From: Actinomycetaceae bacterium
GTDB lineage: Bacteria; Actinomycetota; Actinomycetes; Actinomycetales; Actinomycetaceae
Length of the DNA stretch: 64,000 nt
Assembly: GCA_030524055.1 (NCBI GenBank)
Contig: JAUNHH010000001.1
Coordinates: 1-64,000, forward strand
Direction of reading: 5' to 3'
Part shown: in pieces, positions 9,594 through 18,035 of the stretch
Layout: each line of letters starts with the position of its first letter
Numbering within the stretch: the stretch's first letter is position 1
Translations under genes and position numbers: made by a program
Notes under the pieces: generated by a model
Database searches by the model: none
The model's input: the letters and a program-made list of their open reading frames with translations, nothing else
What the model was told of the DNA's origin: nothing

Positions 9594-10499
9594 TTAGGCA
9601 TCGACAAGGGCAATCAATTCCTCCACAGCAGCGGCTACTGTCCGTACCCGCAACACCCGATCATCTAAAACGGCAGGGGTATCGGTTCCTACCAGAATGA
9701 CATCCAGGCAATGTTCATCAACGAGGGCGGAGATCAGTTCTTCACAACCAATCCCGCTACCAAGCACCATGGCCGCCACAGGCGATAAGGCACCAATATG
9801 GGTAGCCACCCTTTCGCGCACAGTCGTTGCCCCAATGGTGGAGGTTGCCAATACGCGCGCACGAATCCCCGCCTGAGCAAGGGTCACACCAATGACATGA
9901 GCTGCCAACTCTTCAGACAGGTCGGTCAGCAGCATAACTTCGCGGGGCTGCTCGTCACTGCGAGCACTGACCTCGTCATTAATCCGATGAATCACGCTGT
10001 GGAAAGCGTGGGTAAGGTCCAAAGTGGGAGAGTTCCCAGGTTCTTCACCGAGGGCGGAGGAACGCATATTTGATAGTGCGGGGTGAACATAACGTGTCCA
10101 GGCCCGAACTAAGCCATCTTTTTGGGCAAGGATTTCCAGTGCCCGCTCCAGTCCTTCCCGATCACCACTGCGGGTCAGGTGGACAAGGTCATCGGGCCCA
10201 CCCAGGGTCATAGGTTTGCCACTGCCACCGGCATCACTGACCTGACCTGCCCGCACAATGGCTGCAGCATCAGAGGTAGGCACACCAGAATGAATAAGGT
10301 CAACCATCCGCGACAGGCGGGCAACATCATCTGGGAGGTAACGGCGGTGGGAACCTGAGGGTCGATCCCCCGCACCCAATCCATAGCGACGTTCCCATGT
10401 CCGCAGTGTTGAGGGGGAAATCCCTAAACGTAAGGACACAGCTGCTACGGAGAGGGGTGCGTCGTCAGTTGTCACGGCGTAAATACGCGCGGTAGACAT
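9594..10499 (-). CDS. MerR family transcriptional regulator with C-terminal cobalamin-fold-like domain
   Basis: A 301-residue regulator. Residues about 12-80 form a MerR winged helix-turn-helix (LSVAAVSLRLGISPSTLRTWERRYGLGAGDRPSGSHRRY). The C-terminal 120 residues resemble the Rossmann-like B12-binding fold of LitR/CarH-type regulators (VMLLTDLSEELAAHVIGVTLAQAGIRARVLAT), but no cobalamin-binding histidine motif is evident, so the ligand is unknown. ATG at 10499 is chosen because AGGAGAGG lies directly upstream; the frame stays open further upstream without a better site. It is divergent from whiB across about 320 bp. Confidence 0.88.
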   Translation of the reverse strand: MSTARIYAVTTDDAPLSVAAVSLRLGISPSTLRTWERRYGLGAGDRPSGSHRRYLPDDVARLSRMVDLIHSGVPTSDAAAIVRAGQVSDAGGSGKPMTLGGPDDLVHLTRSGDREGLERALEILAQKDGLVRAWTRYVHPALSNMRSSALGEEPGNSPTLDLTHAFHSVIHRINDEVSARSDEQPREVMLLTDLSEELAAHVIGVTLAQAGIRARVLATSTIGATTVRERVATHIGALSPVAAMVLGSGIGCEELISALVDEHCLDVILVGTDTPAVLDDRVLRVRTVAAAVEELIALVDA

Positions 10500-10736
10500 A
10501 CCTCTCCTTTCTCTCCTCAGGTTGCTCCCAGGGGGATGGAGCAACCCTCTGCCCCAATTCTCCGATGGAGTTGGCAAGGCTGCCACTTGGAATCGCGATC
10601 ACACTCAAAGCCAAGCACTATTATCGCAGTTCAACGCCTAATACTTCACTTCTTATCTCACGCCCCCGGGCCGCATTCAGGGTTTTCCCAGGTTCTTAGA
10701 GAGTCTGGGAATTCTCGGAGAAATCTCGAATCGGTC

Positions 10737-10766
10737 TTGAACAAGCTCTGCGCAACTCTCTAGACT
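10737..10766 (+). promoter_or_regulatory. Candidate whiB promoter
   Basis: TTGAAC (10737-10742) and TAGACT (10761-10766) are separated by 18 bp and stand 54 bp before the preferred whiB start, a good match to a vegetative actinobacterial promoter. The remaining MerR-whiB intergenic DNA (10500-10736) holds no recognisable gene and probably contains the divergent regulator promoter. Confidence 0.55.
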
Positions 10767-10819
10767 GACAATCGCCGCTCGGGAAACACTCGAAGGGCGC
10801 CATGAACAGGGGGAACCAC

Positions 10820-11113
10820 ATGACTGACGTCTCGCGACTACCCGGCCCAATGATGGAAGCATGGGAATGGCAATATGACGGAGCGTGCCGCGACCTCGAC
10901 ACGGAAATCTTTTTTCACCCAGAGGGCGAACGTGGTTCCACCCGCCGCCGTCGCGCTGCCAATGCTAAAGCAGTATGCGCCACCTGTCCTGTTATTGAGC
11001 AATGTCGTGAATATGCACTGGCCGCTCAGGAACCCTATGGGATCTGGGGCGGAATGACTGAAGAAGAACGCCGCGAATACGCACGTTCTACCACCCGCCG
11101 CCGCGCCTCCTAA
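10820..11113 (+). CDS. whiB: WhiB family iron-sulfur transcription factor
   Basis: A 97-residue Wbl protein. The four iron-sulfur ligands are Cys23 (DGACRDLD), Cys53 and Cys56 (VCATCPV) and Cys62 (EQC). Next come the GIWGG turn (YGIWGGMTEEERRE) and a basic C-terminus (RSTTRRRAS) that contacts DNA. The order and the FFHPEGERGSTRRRR segment resemble WhiB2/WhmD, which controls septation and division, but subgroup assignment by eye is tentative. ATG at 10820 has AGGGGGAA about 8 bases upstream; an in-frame ATG at 10802 is also possible. A strong terminator follows. Confidence 0.93.
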   Translation: MTDVSRLPGPMMEAWEWQYDGACRDLDTEIFFHPEGERGSTRRRRAANAKAVCATCPVIEQCREYALAAQEPYGIWGGMTEEERREYARSTTRRRAS

Positions 11114-11131
11114 ATCCCTCCCTTTATAAAT

Positions 11132-11166
11132 AAGGCACCGTGTCATTGGGCACGGTGCCTTTTTCT
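11132..11166 (+). terminator. Rho-independent terminator after whiB
   Basis: AAGGCACCGTG pairs with CACGGTGCCTT around an 8-base loop, followed on the plus strand by TTTTTC. It lies 19 bp after the whiB stop. Confidence 0.95.
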
Positions 11167-11257
11167 TGCTCGATTTTTTCTTCTCACAAGCTACCGTTGA
11201 CCTCATATCCAATCTACGTGCGCAACCAATGCTTACGGACTAGGAAGATCATTCTTT

Positions 11258-12079
11258 ATGAGCACCTCCTCCCCTGTTTCGGACGGCAAAAATACAAGCA
11301 ACCCTCGCGTTGTCATTGCCTCACTCCTCGCCGTTATTGCCATCCTTATTGTGGTGATTGCCCTCCTCTTCTTTAATGGCGGCGCCCCTCAGGCTGCTCC
11401 TGCTATGCCATCAGGAAATGCTGGTATGGCCTCTGGCAGCCAATCCGCTGCTCAGTCCGCAACACCACAGAGTGCAGCTCCTGAATTTGCCCCGTCTTAC
11501 CCTGACCCCAAGGGACTGGAGATTATTCGCAAGCAACCTCGCCGCGACGCCGCTGATGGACAGGCAAAAGGCAATGTGGATGCGAAAGTTGTCATGACGG
11601 TCTACTCCGACTTCGCCTGCCCCTATTGCACCTTGCTGGCGCGCGATGTCACCCCCGAACTGCAAGACCTCATTGATGATGGGACCCTGCGTATTGAATG
11701 GCGTGACCTGGCCCAAATTCACCCCACTTCTCCCCTTGCCGCGCAAGCCGGACGCGCTGCCGCCGAGCAAGGTAAGTTCTGGGAATTCCACGATGTGGTC
11801 TATAAGGCCGCTGACCCGAATGAGCACCCGGAATACTCCGAAGAAAAGCTCATTGACTTTGCCACACAGGCCGGCGTTCCTGATATTGAGAAATTCCGCG
11901 CCACGATGAATGCCCAAGAAACAGTGGATGCTGTAAAAACCGCCCAACAGGACGCCTATAAAATCGGCGTTCAAGGTACGCCCTTTATATTTATTGGGGA
12001 TGCAGTAATTAACGGCTACGCCAAGTCTGATTACGTCCGTCGCACCGTCACCGAACAGGCCAAACTCGTCACCAAATAA
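11258..12079 (+). CDS. Membrane-anchored DsbA-like thiol-disulfide oxidoreductase
   Basis: A 273-residue protein. A single N-terminal TM (about 18-40) is followed by a Ser/Ala/Gln-rich linker (41-80) and a DsbA/thioredoxin-fold domain facing outwards. The active site is CPYC at residues 121-124 (YSDFACPYCTLLARDV), with the cis-proline loop IGVQGTPFIFIGD near 240. It probably oxidises or isomerises disulfides in secreted proteins. Its stop overlaps the ccdA start by one base (TAATG), so the two are translated as a unit; CcdA would feed electrons to it. ATG at 11258 has AGGAAG upstream. Actinomyces pilins need such an enzyme (MdbA), but equivalence is not shown. Confidence 0.9.
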   Translation: MSTSSPVSDGKNTSNPRVVIASLLAVIAILIVVIALLFFNGGAPQAAPAMPSGNAGMASGSQSAAQSATPQSAAPEFAPSYPDPKGLEIIRKQPRRDAADGQAKGNVDAKVVMTVYSDFACPYCTLLARDVTPELQDLIDDGTLRIEWRDLAQIHPTSPLAAQAGRAAAEQGKFWEFHDVVYKAADPNEHPEYSEEKLIDFATQAGVPDIEKFRATMNAQETVDAVKTAQQDAYKIGVQGTPFIFIGDAVINGYAKSDYVRRTVTEQAKLVTK

Positions 12080-12999
12080 TGTCTGACATTACTCCTCTTG
12101 CCGCATTACTTGGTGGCTTGCTGACCCTTCTTGCGCCATGTTCGGTCATGCTTCTGCCCACCTTTTTTGCCTACGCCTTTACCTCCCGCACCACCCTGAT
12201 TGGCCGCACCCTTCTTTTCTGGTTGGGTCTGCTGACCACCCTGCTTCCCCTGGGAGCTGCGGCAGGAACTCTGGGCGCTACCTTGCGCGCTTTTGGCCCA
12301 ACCCTGACCCTCATTGCGGCCATCTGCATTATCGCGCTGGGGATTATCCAGATTCTCGCGATTGAACTGCCGAAAATCCGCCTTCCTTGGGCTAAAAGTT
12401 CGGTTGGTGTAGGCGCAGGTGGCGCGGTGGGTCTTGGCGCCCAGCAACGCCAGGGTGATTCCGCCTCTCCCCTGTCAATCTATTTACTGGGCAGTGTGTA
12501 TGGTCTGGCTGGAGTGGGCTGTGCAGGTCCCATCCTTGGCGCCGTCCTTCTGGCAGCCTCCCTTGGCTCTGACCCTCTCCGTGGCGCCTTCATGATGGCC
12601 CTTTACGCCACGGGGATGGCCTTGCCTTTGGGTGTGCTGGCCCTGATGTGGCAGGGATTGGGTGTGGCTCAAAAAGCCTGGCTCCGCCCTCGTCCTTTGG
12701 TTCTTTTTGGCCGACATACGACGTGGACAAATGTCTTCTCCGGGGCTTTCTTCTGCATTCTTGGGGTGGGGCTATTGATTTTCGGCGCCAATAACCCCTT
12801 GGGTTCACTAGTAGGTACCGCTACCCTTGCCTCATGGGAAACGCAGCTTTTGGCCGCAACCGGGCGCATCCCGTGGTGGGTTCTCCTTGTGGTTGTGGTT
12901 TTATTGGGGGCCGCGCTCTTCCTGGTCTTTCCACGTGGCAAGGATGCGTCTCACGAAGGCGGGGCCCCGCCTCAGAGCAAAAGCACTGACCAGCCCTAG
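12079..12999 (+). CDS. ccdA: CcdA-type cytochrome c biogenesis/thiol transporter
   Basis: A 306-residue membrane protein of the DsbD/CcdA family that carries reducing equivalents from cytosolic thioredoxin to the outside. Six or seven TMs are visible. The two redox cysteines lie in LLAPCSVMLLPTFFAYAF (TM1) and GVGCAGPILGAVLLAAS (TM4), each beside a proline, as in CcdA. The C-terminal 30 residues are cytosolic and charged. It overlaps the upstream DsbA-like gene by one base and ends at a bidirectional terminator shared with groES. Confidence 0.9.
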   Translation: MSDITPLAALLGGLLTLLAPCSVMLLPTFFAYAFTSRTTLIGRTLLFWLGLLTTLLPLGAAAGTLGATLRAFGPTLTLIAAICIIALGIIQILAIELPKIRLPWAKSSVGVGAGGAVGLGAQQRQGDSASPLSIYLLGSVYGLAGVGCAGPILGAVLLAASLGSDPLRGAFMMALYATGMALPLGVLALMWQGLGVAQKAWLRPRPLVLFGRHTTWTNVFSGAFFCILGVGLLIFGANNPLGSLVGTATLASWETQLLAATGRIPWWVLLVVVVLLGAALFLVFPRGKDASHEGGAPPQSKSTDQP

Positions 13000-13020
13000 C
13001 CTTCTCTCCTTGCGCAGCAC

Positions 13021-13048
13021 TAAGGCCCGCCTTTTCAGGCGGGCCTTA
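13021..13048. terminator. Bidirectional terminator between ccdA and groES
   Basis: TAAGGCCCGCCT and AGGCGGGCCTTA form a 12-bp stem with a 4-base loop, midway between convergent gene ends at 12999 and 13073. Confidence 0.92.
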
Positions 13049-13072
13049 TGCGTAAACTCTGCGTATCGATTC

Positions 13073-13369
13073 TCAGCGCTCGACAACGGCGAGGACGTCA
13101 CGGGCGGAGAGGATAATGAACTCGTCGCCGTCATACTTGACTTCAGTGCCGCCATAACGGCTGTAGATCACGACATCGCCGACAGCAACATCGACGGGAA
13201 CGCGCTGGCCATTGTCGTCAACGCGGCCGGGGCCCACGGCGAGAACTTCACCCTCCTGGGGCTTTTCCTTAGCGGTGTCGGGTAGGACCAGGCCGGATGC
13301 GGTGACCTGCTCGGCCTCTAGCTGGCGGATGACAATGCGGTCCTCAAGGGGTTTGATGGTGATCGACAC
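13073..13369 (-). CDS. groES: Co-chaperonin GroES
   Basis: The 98-residue 10-kDa chaperonin ([46 protein letters not shown]) has the mobile loop and the [38 protein letters not shown] roof/base region. It caps the GroEL ring during protein folding. Start is GTG at 13369 with AAGGAG about 9 bases upstream. No groEL follows: the gene ends at a terminator and the next gene is convergent, so groEL must lie elsewhere. Transcription should be heat-shock controlled through the CIRCE element 119 bp upstream. Confidence 0.97.
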   Translation of the reverse strand: MSITIKPLEDRIVIRQLEAEQVTASGLVLPDTAKEKPQEGEVLAVGPGRVDDNGQRVPVDVAVGDVVIYSRYGGTEVKYDGDEFIILSARDVLAVVER

Positions 13370-13473
13370 AGTCGTTCACTCCTTCTACTGCAGTTCAGCG
13401 TCTAGTTCCCTGTTCCGCCGTCGCGGGGGTCGGAGGCAGGAGATGATCGCGGCGTCGCCGCGTGTCGCCCCCC

Positions 13474-13514
13474 AGCTTAGAACCCAGTTGGCACTCCGGC
13501 AAGCCGAGTGCCAA
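13474..13514 (-). promoter_or_regulatory. CIRCE operator (HrcA site) and groES promoter
   Basis: TTGGCACTC (13488-13496), a 9-base spacer and GAGTGCCAA (13506-13514) match the CIRCE consensus TTAGCACTC-N9-GAGTGCTAA with one symmetric change. On the minus strand TTGCCG (13502-13497), 17 bp and TAAGCT (13479-13474) form a plausible promoter whose -35 box lies in the CIRCE spacer, so bound HrcA would block it. The site is also 25 bp before the divergent methyltransferase start. Confidence 0.92.
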
Positions 13515-13538
13515 CGTGGCGTGTGGGAGGATGGTCCT

Positions 13539-14804
13539 ATGACTTCGCAGTTGACGCCAATCTTGTCTTCACCCGGGTGGGATATTCTCACCTCCTGGGA
13601 GAATCGCCCTGAGCGCGCAGCGATAGACCCGCTCACCCTGGGGACAATGTTGCGCGCCCAAGGGATCAGCGCCGAGATTGCCACAGCAGTGGCCTCACAA
13701 TTGGCATTGCGCGACGCAGCGGAAGCCAAGTTCGGGCTGATTGCGCGGACTATGGTTTTTACTCGCGAGGGTTTAGAACAGGCCTCCCGCCTCCTCGTCG
13801 CCACCCTTCACGCTGACCGTTTTCGCGCCGCTGGCATTACCCACCTCGCTGATCTTGGCTGCGGGATTGGTACGGAGTCCCTCGCGGCAGCAGGCCTTGG
13901 TCTTGACGTCACCGCTTTTGATATTGACGAGGACGCAGTCGGGGCGGCGGCCGTGAATCTGCGGCACTTTCCCAATGCTCGGGTGGCACGCGCGGATGTC
14001 ACCGACATTGACCTGGCGGATTTAGTGGCCGAGGGCGTGGATGGGATTTTCGCTGACCCCGCCCGCCGCAAAGGCTCTACCCGGATCAAAAATCCGCAAA
14101 ACTGGTCTCCTCCACTGTCCACCGTCTTATCCTGGCGCGACACCATTCCAGCCCTGGGGGTCAAAATGGCACCCGGAATTGACCATTCGGCATTGCCCGC
14201 CGATACCCATGTGCAGTGGGTCAGTATCGATGGGGATCTGGTTGAAGCGGCCCTGTGGACTCCTCCCCTCGCGCCAGAAGGCCCAGGTCGGTCTGCGCAT
14301 ATTATTCGCGATGGGCGTGCCCACATTCTCACTGATCCGGCCCTATTGGCAGCCAATGAACGCCAGCGCCTGGCACCCCATGGGAAGCTCGGAGCATTTC
14401 TTGCTGAAGCTGATGATGCGGTAATTCGGGCGGGGCTTTTAGCAACCCTGGCAGAAAGCGTGGATGGACATCTGATTGACCCCAAGATTGCGTATATAAC
14501 AGCAGACTCCCTGGAGCCCAGTCCCTTTATGCGCATTTTCGACGTGCTGGAAGAATGCCCGCTGCGTCCTAAAGCCATTCGTCCGGTCCTGAAACGCCTG
14601 GGAATCAGCGATATTGAGGTGAAAAAGCGGGGTGCGGATATTGATCCATCGAAGTTCCGCAGTGCGATTCTTGGCTCTTCTGCTCGTAAAGGCGCAGGCG
14701 CTAGCACCGGGGAGGCTGACGCAGACAATTCAGGTGTCGTTTTTGCCACGCGCATTCAGGGCCAGCATCGGGCCATTATTGCTCGCCGCGCAGATCGTGA
14801 CTGA
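13539..14804 (+). CDS. Class I SAM-dependent methyltransferase with THUMP-like domain
   Basis: A 421-residue protein. An N-terminal helical part (residues 1-90) precedes a Rossmann methyltransferase fold with motif I LADLGCGIGTESLAAAGLG, the acidic loop FDIDEDAV and the motif IV region GIFADPARRKGSTR. The C-terminal part (about 250-400) resembles the THUMP-like region found after this domain in actinobacteria. THUMP domains bind RNA, so an RNA target is likely but unproven. ATG at 13539 follows GGAGG by a normal distance. The start lies beside the CIRCE element, so heat-shock repression could reach it. An inverted-repeat terminator follows at once. Confidence 0.85.
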   Translation: MTSQLTPILSSPGWDILTSWENRPERAAIDPLTLGTMLRAQGISAEIATAVASQLALRDAAEAKFGLIARTMVFTREGLEQASRLLVATLHADRFRAAGITHLADLGCGIGTESLAAAGLGLDVTAFDIDEDAVGAAAVNLRHFPNARVARADVTDIDLADLVAEGVDGIFADPARRKGSTRIKNPQNWSPPLSTVLSWRDTIPALGVKMAPGIDHSALPADTHVQWVSIDGDLVEAALWTPPLAPEGPGRSAHIIRDGRAHILTDPALLAANERQRLAPHGKLGAFLAEADDAVIRAGLLATLAESVDGHLIDPKIAYITADSLEPSPFMRIFDVLEECPLRPKAIRPVLKRLGISDIEVKKRGADIDPSKFRSAILGSSARKGAGASTGEADADNSGVVFATRIQGQHRAIIARRADRD

Positions 14805-14807
14805 TGA

Positions 14808-14847
14808 ACGAGGGCGGAGCCACACCCTTAAGTGACCCCGCCCTCGT
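14808..14847. terminator. Inverted 12-mer pair after methyltransferase gene
   Basis: ACGAGGGCGGAG (14808) and CCCCGCCCTCGT (14836) can pair around a 16-base loop, starting 4 bp after the stop codon. The second arm is an exact copy of the overrepresented 12-mer and the first has one mismatch. Confidence 0.75.
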
Positions 14848-14950
14848 TTACTGAGGTCCACGTTGTGACTGTCACCTTCTCCTCCCCTACTTTTCACGGC
14901 ATGATATTTTTCAAGCGCAGAAACTGCCCTTAAACCTGTGGAGGACAGCC

Positions 14951-16168
14951 ATGGCATTGCATTTTGAGGCGTCTGCCCGTTCAACGATTGGGATTGAATG
15001 GGAATTGCAGCTGGTGGATCAGGATGCCAATGATCTTCGGCAATCAGCAAATGCAGTCATGTCGCAAGCCACAATTGATGGTGAGCGTCATCCGCATATT
15101 CACCGGGAAATGCTCCTCAATACGGTGGAAGTTGTTTCTGGAGCGCATTCCACAGTCCGTGAATGCCTCGACGATATTGCTTCAACGGTCACTTTCCTGC
15201 GTCCGATTACTAATGATTTGCGTATTGATATTGCCTCCGCTGGAACGCACCCTTTTGCTGAACCTGCCCACCAGCGCGTCACAGATACCGAGCGGTATGC
15301 GGAATTAGTAGAACGCACCCAATATTGGGGGCGACAAATGCTGCTTTTTGGGGTTCATGTGCACGTAGGTGTCGAGGACCGGAGAAAAGTTCTTCCCCTT
15401 CAGGGCGCTTTAGCGGCGCTGATTGGGCATCTTCAGGCTATTTCTGCTTCTTCCCCTGTATGGGCCGGAATTGATACGGGATATGCGTCAAATCGGGCCA
15501 TGGTCTTCCAACAATTACCCACCGCTGGAATTCCCCGATCTTTTTCCCGCTGGGAGGATTTAGAATCCTATGTCACCGATATGATTCATACCGGCGTGAT
15601 TGACGGATTCGATGAGATCCGCTGGGATATTCGACCCTCACCGAAACTCGGGACGATTGAGAATCGTGTTTTTGATGCCGCGTCGAATATTTTGGAAGTC
15701 GGGGCTTTTGCTGCACTCACCCATTGCCTGGTCGAATATTTTTCTCGGAGCCTGGACCGCGGTGAGACTATTGTTCACCTTCCAGATTGGTTTGTTGCTG
15801 AAAATAAGTGGCGCAGCGCCCGCTATGGGTTGGATGCACGGGTTATTGTTGATTCTTCGGGGCGCCAAGAAGAGGTCCGCACCGATATTGAGCGTCTTTT
15901 AGAGCGCCTCCAGCCCATTGCCCGCGACCTGGATTGCGCAGAGGAGCTAGCTGGAGTTGAAGAGATTCTCCGTGTCGGCGCAGCCTATGAACGTCAACGC
16001 AAAGTTGCGGCCGGGGCCAGCGAGCACCCCCTCGATACGGTGGTGGCTTTCCTCCGGGCAGAAATGCGGGCCGACCGGCCCTTACAGCCAGAAGAATTCC
16101 TCGCAGAACTCGGGCGTAATCACAATGGTGGGGCTCATGCAGATTCCCTGGGGGCTCCTCGCGCATAA
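14951..16168 (+). CDS. YbdK-type carboxylate-amine ligase (glutamate-cysteine ligase family 2)
   Basis: A 405-residue protein of the GCS2/YbdK family. It begins STIGIEWELQLVDQDANDLR, the conserved strand bearing the metal-binding Glu residues. Further motifs are the substrate region MLLNTVEVVSGAH, GVHVHVGVEDRRKV with its His pair, and the FDEIRWDIRPSPKLGTIENRVFDA block with the catalytic Arg residues. Such enzymes ligate glutamate to an amine using ATP; many are not true gamma-glutamylcysteine synthetases, so the product is uncertain. ATG at 14951 follows GGAGG by 7 bases. Monocistronic; an imperfect hairpin containing a 12-mer copy lies between its stop and the convergent tsaD. Confidence 0.9.
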   Translation: MALHFEASARSTIGIEWELQLVDQDANDLRQSANAVMSQATIDGERHPHIHREMLLNTVEVVSGAHSTVRECLDDIASTVTFLRPITNDLRIDIASAGTHPFAEPAHQRVTDTERYAELVERTQYWGRQMLLFGVHVHVGVEDRRKVLPLQGALAALIGHLQAISASSPVWAGIDTGYASNRAMVFQQLPTAGIPRSFSRWEDLESYVTDMIHTGVIDGFDEIRWDIRPSPKLGTIENRVFDAASNILEVGAFAALTHCLVEYFSRSLDRGETIVHLPDWFVAENKWRSARYGLDARVIVDSSGRQEEVRTDIERLLERLQPIARDLDCAEELAGVEEILRVGAAYERQRKVAAGASEHPLDTVVAFLRAEMRADRPLQPEEFLAELGRNHNGGAHADSLGAPRA

Positions 16169-16171
16169 TCG

Positions 16172-16211
16172 TCACGAGGACAGGCCAAGGAATCCGGCCC
16201 CGCCCTCGTGA
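16172..16211. terminator. Hairpin between YbdK-type ligase gene and tsaD
   Basis: TCACGAGG (16172) pairs with CCTCGTGA (16204), with an inner GGCC/GGCC pairing. The right arm contains the exact 12-mer CCCCGCCCTCGT at 16198-16209. It lies between two convergent gene ends. Confidence 0.6.
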
Positions 16212-16220
16212 ATAGTCCCC

Positions 16221-17279
16221 CTACGCGGGCGCCACCGACACCTGCGTCAGCCCCATTGACGAATTCGGTGAAAAGTCAGGATCTGAGGGGGCAACTCCTG
16301 CCCGCACAAGCTCGGCACCCAAGGCCGCAATCTGCGCACCATTATCGGTACAGAAACGCAAAGGCGGAATACGCACCTCAATACCGGCAGCCTCGGCGCG
16401 TTCAGCCAGCAACTCGCGCAGCCGCGAATTCGCACTAAAACCGCCACCCACCACAATCGTGGAACACCCGGTATCGCGGGCCGCGGCCACAGCTTTCGCC
16501 GTCAGCGAGTCATTAATCGCTTCAGAAAAGCCCGCACACACGTCGGCAGCGGGAATCTGCGCGCCGTGCGCCTTGGCAGCCTCCAGATACCTGGCCACCG
16601 CAGTTTTCAGGCCAGAAAAAGAAAAGTCATAGCGGTAGCGATCTTTATCTTTGCCGGCTCCCAAGCCCCGAGGGAAACGAATCGCCTCGCGGTCTCCTTC
16701 ACGCGCTAAACGATCCACATGGGGCCCGCCCGGATAGGGCAAACCCAGCAGGCGCCCCACCTTATCGAAAGCCTCCCCAGCGGCATCATCCAAGGTACCG
16801 CCGAGCTCCGTAATATCTGTCGCAATATCGTTAACCAGCAGCAGATTCGAGTGCCCGCCAGAAACGACCAAGCCAATAAAAGGCTGCGGCAGTGGCCCAT
16901 GCGCCAAGGCATCCACAGCGAGATGCCCAATGACATGATTAACCCCATACAGTGGCTTATCCAAAGCAATAGCCAGGGCCTTGGCCGCACAAATCCCTAC
17001 CGTCAGCGAGCCCACTAGCCCCGGGCCAGCTGCAACAGCCAGGGCGTCCACGTCGGCAAGGGTCACCCCGGCCTCGTCAAGGGCGCTATCAAGGGTAGGA
17101 AGAAAACTTTCCAAGTGAGCGCGGGAGGCAATCTCAGGAATAATCCCCCCATAGCGCACATATTCCTCCATCGAGGTCGCAGTGCGATCGACAAGGAGGT
17201 CACCACCGCGGACGAGGGCGACTCCTGTTTCATCGCAGGTGGATTCAATCCCAAGGATGAGGGGCTGCGTTTGGCTCAC
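16221..17279 (-). CDS. tsaD: tRNA threonylcarbamoyladenosine transferase TsaD
   Basis: A 352-residue ASKHA-fold protein (Gcp/Kae1) that transfers threonylcarbamoyl to A37 of ANN-decoding tRNAs with TsaB and TsaE. Seen are GIESTCDETGVALV at the N-terminus, the metal-binding HLAVDALAHG (H..xxH type) around residue 113, GLVVSGGHSNLLLV, the PYPGGPHVDRLAREG block and the C-terminal GGGFSANSRLRELLAERAE. Full length. Start is GTG at 17279. It is separated from tsaE-tsaB-rimI by the sdhCAB operon and a zinc-ribbon gene, unlike the usual actinobacterial cluster. Confidence 0.97.
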   Translation of the reverse strand: MSQTQPLILGIESTCDETGVALVRGGDLLVDRTATSMEEYVRYGGIIPEIASRAHLESFLPTLDSALDEAGVTLADVDALAVAAGPGLVGSLTVGICAAKALAIALDKPLYGVNHVIGHLAVDALAHGPLPQPFIGLVVSGGHSNLLLVNDIATDITELGGTLDDAAGEAFDKVGRLLGLPYPGGPHVDRLAREGDREAIRFPRGLGAGKDKDRYRYDFSFSGLKTAVARYLEAAKAHGAQIPAADVCAGFSEAINDSLTAKAVAAARDTGCSTIVVGGGFSANSRLRELLAERAEAAGIEVRIPPLRFCTDNGAQIAALGAELVRAGVAPSDPDFSPNSSMGLTQVSVAPA

Positions 17280-17333
17280 GGGGAAAGTGTAGCGGGCGAG
17301 CGCTCAGAGCTGGCCACGCCGCAAGTGCGCCAC

Positions 17334-17894
17334 CTAGGCCATGGGAGCCCCACAGCCGGAACAAAAACGCGCGTCTTCCGTGTCGAGTTCCCCGCAGCTT
17401 CGGCAGCGCACCCGGATCTGCGGCTCACTCCCGCCCCCGCGGCCAGCCAGGGCGTCACGCAGAATCGGGACTTCCTCGAATTTATCCTGCATTTGGGCGC
17501 CTTCACTGCGCTGCCAAGGTTCGGCGTCAGCGACCTCACCTTTAGGCGAAAGAATGACGCCTGACCCTGCGAGACCTTTCTTTCCCAGCCGTGTCAGGAA
17601 GTTCCCGCCAGCAATAAAGAAGAAGCCAACGAAGGACATGGGGATGAGGCGGAAAGCTATGGGGGCGCTGCTAAAGGGGCTTTCCGGCTGAGCGCCAGGA
17701 AGGTTTTCCATCCACTCTGGCGTACCAAATTGGAATAGCGCAAAAGACAGGAAGGGCATGGCGAAAATGAGAAAACCCAGGCCCGTCACCGCCATTCCCA
17801 AGTAGTAGACGACCTTCCGCCAGGTTTGAACATCGTAGCGTTTGGGCTGCGAGGAGTCCTCGTAGGGCGATTGGTAGTTTGGCGTGTTGGACAT
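17334..17894 (-). CDS. Membrane protein with C-terminal zinc ribbon
   Basis: This 186-residue protein has two predicted TM segments (about residues 26-50 and 80-100), a charged cytosolic linker and a zinc ribbon at the end (CRSCGELDTEDARFCSGCGAPMA, four cysteines in two CxxC pairs). Such small membrane proteins are common in actinobacteria and have no assigned function. ATG at 17894 follows AGGGGGA. It lies between the terminator of sdhCAB and tsaD, and may be co-transcribed with tsaD 54 bp downstream. Confidence 0.85.
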   Translation of the reverse strand: MSNTPNYQSPYEDSSQPKRYDVQTWRKVVYYLGMAVTGLGFLIFAMPFLSFALFQFGTPEWMENLPGAQPESPFSSAPIAFRLIPMSFVGFFFIAGGNFLTRLGKKGLAGSGVILSPKGEVADAEPWQRSEGAQMQDKFEEVPILRDALAGRGGGSEPQIRVRCRSCGELDTEDARFCSGCGAPMA

Positions 17895-17956
17895 GTGCTC
17901 CCCCTGTTTTTCTTTTTCATTCCCACCCTAATGGAGATTTTTCGCGCTGTCGTTAG

Positions 17957-18013
17957 ACGAGGGCGGGGCGCGGGTAAAACTGTGTCCCCGACGCTTGGCG
18001 TCGGGGACACAGC
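17957..18013 (-). terminator. Terminator of the sdhCAB operon
   Basis: CTGTGTCCCCGACGC and GCGTCGGGGACACAG (17981-18013) form a perfect 15-bp stem with a 3-base loop. Reading the minus strand it is followed by TTTTACC, and it starts 23 bp after the sdhB stop. A single exact 12-mer copy (17957-17968) lies just beyond. Confidence 0.95.
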
Positions 18014-18035
18014 ATGGAAGTACCGCATGGGCCGA

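Noticed and set aside
12106-12941. Antisense frames across ccdA and nearby genes
   Set aside because: Composition follows the opposite coding strand and there are no starts with ribosome-binding sites.
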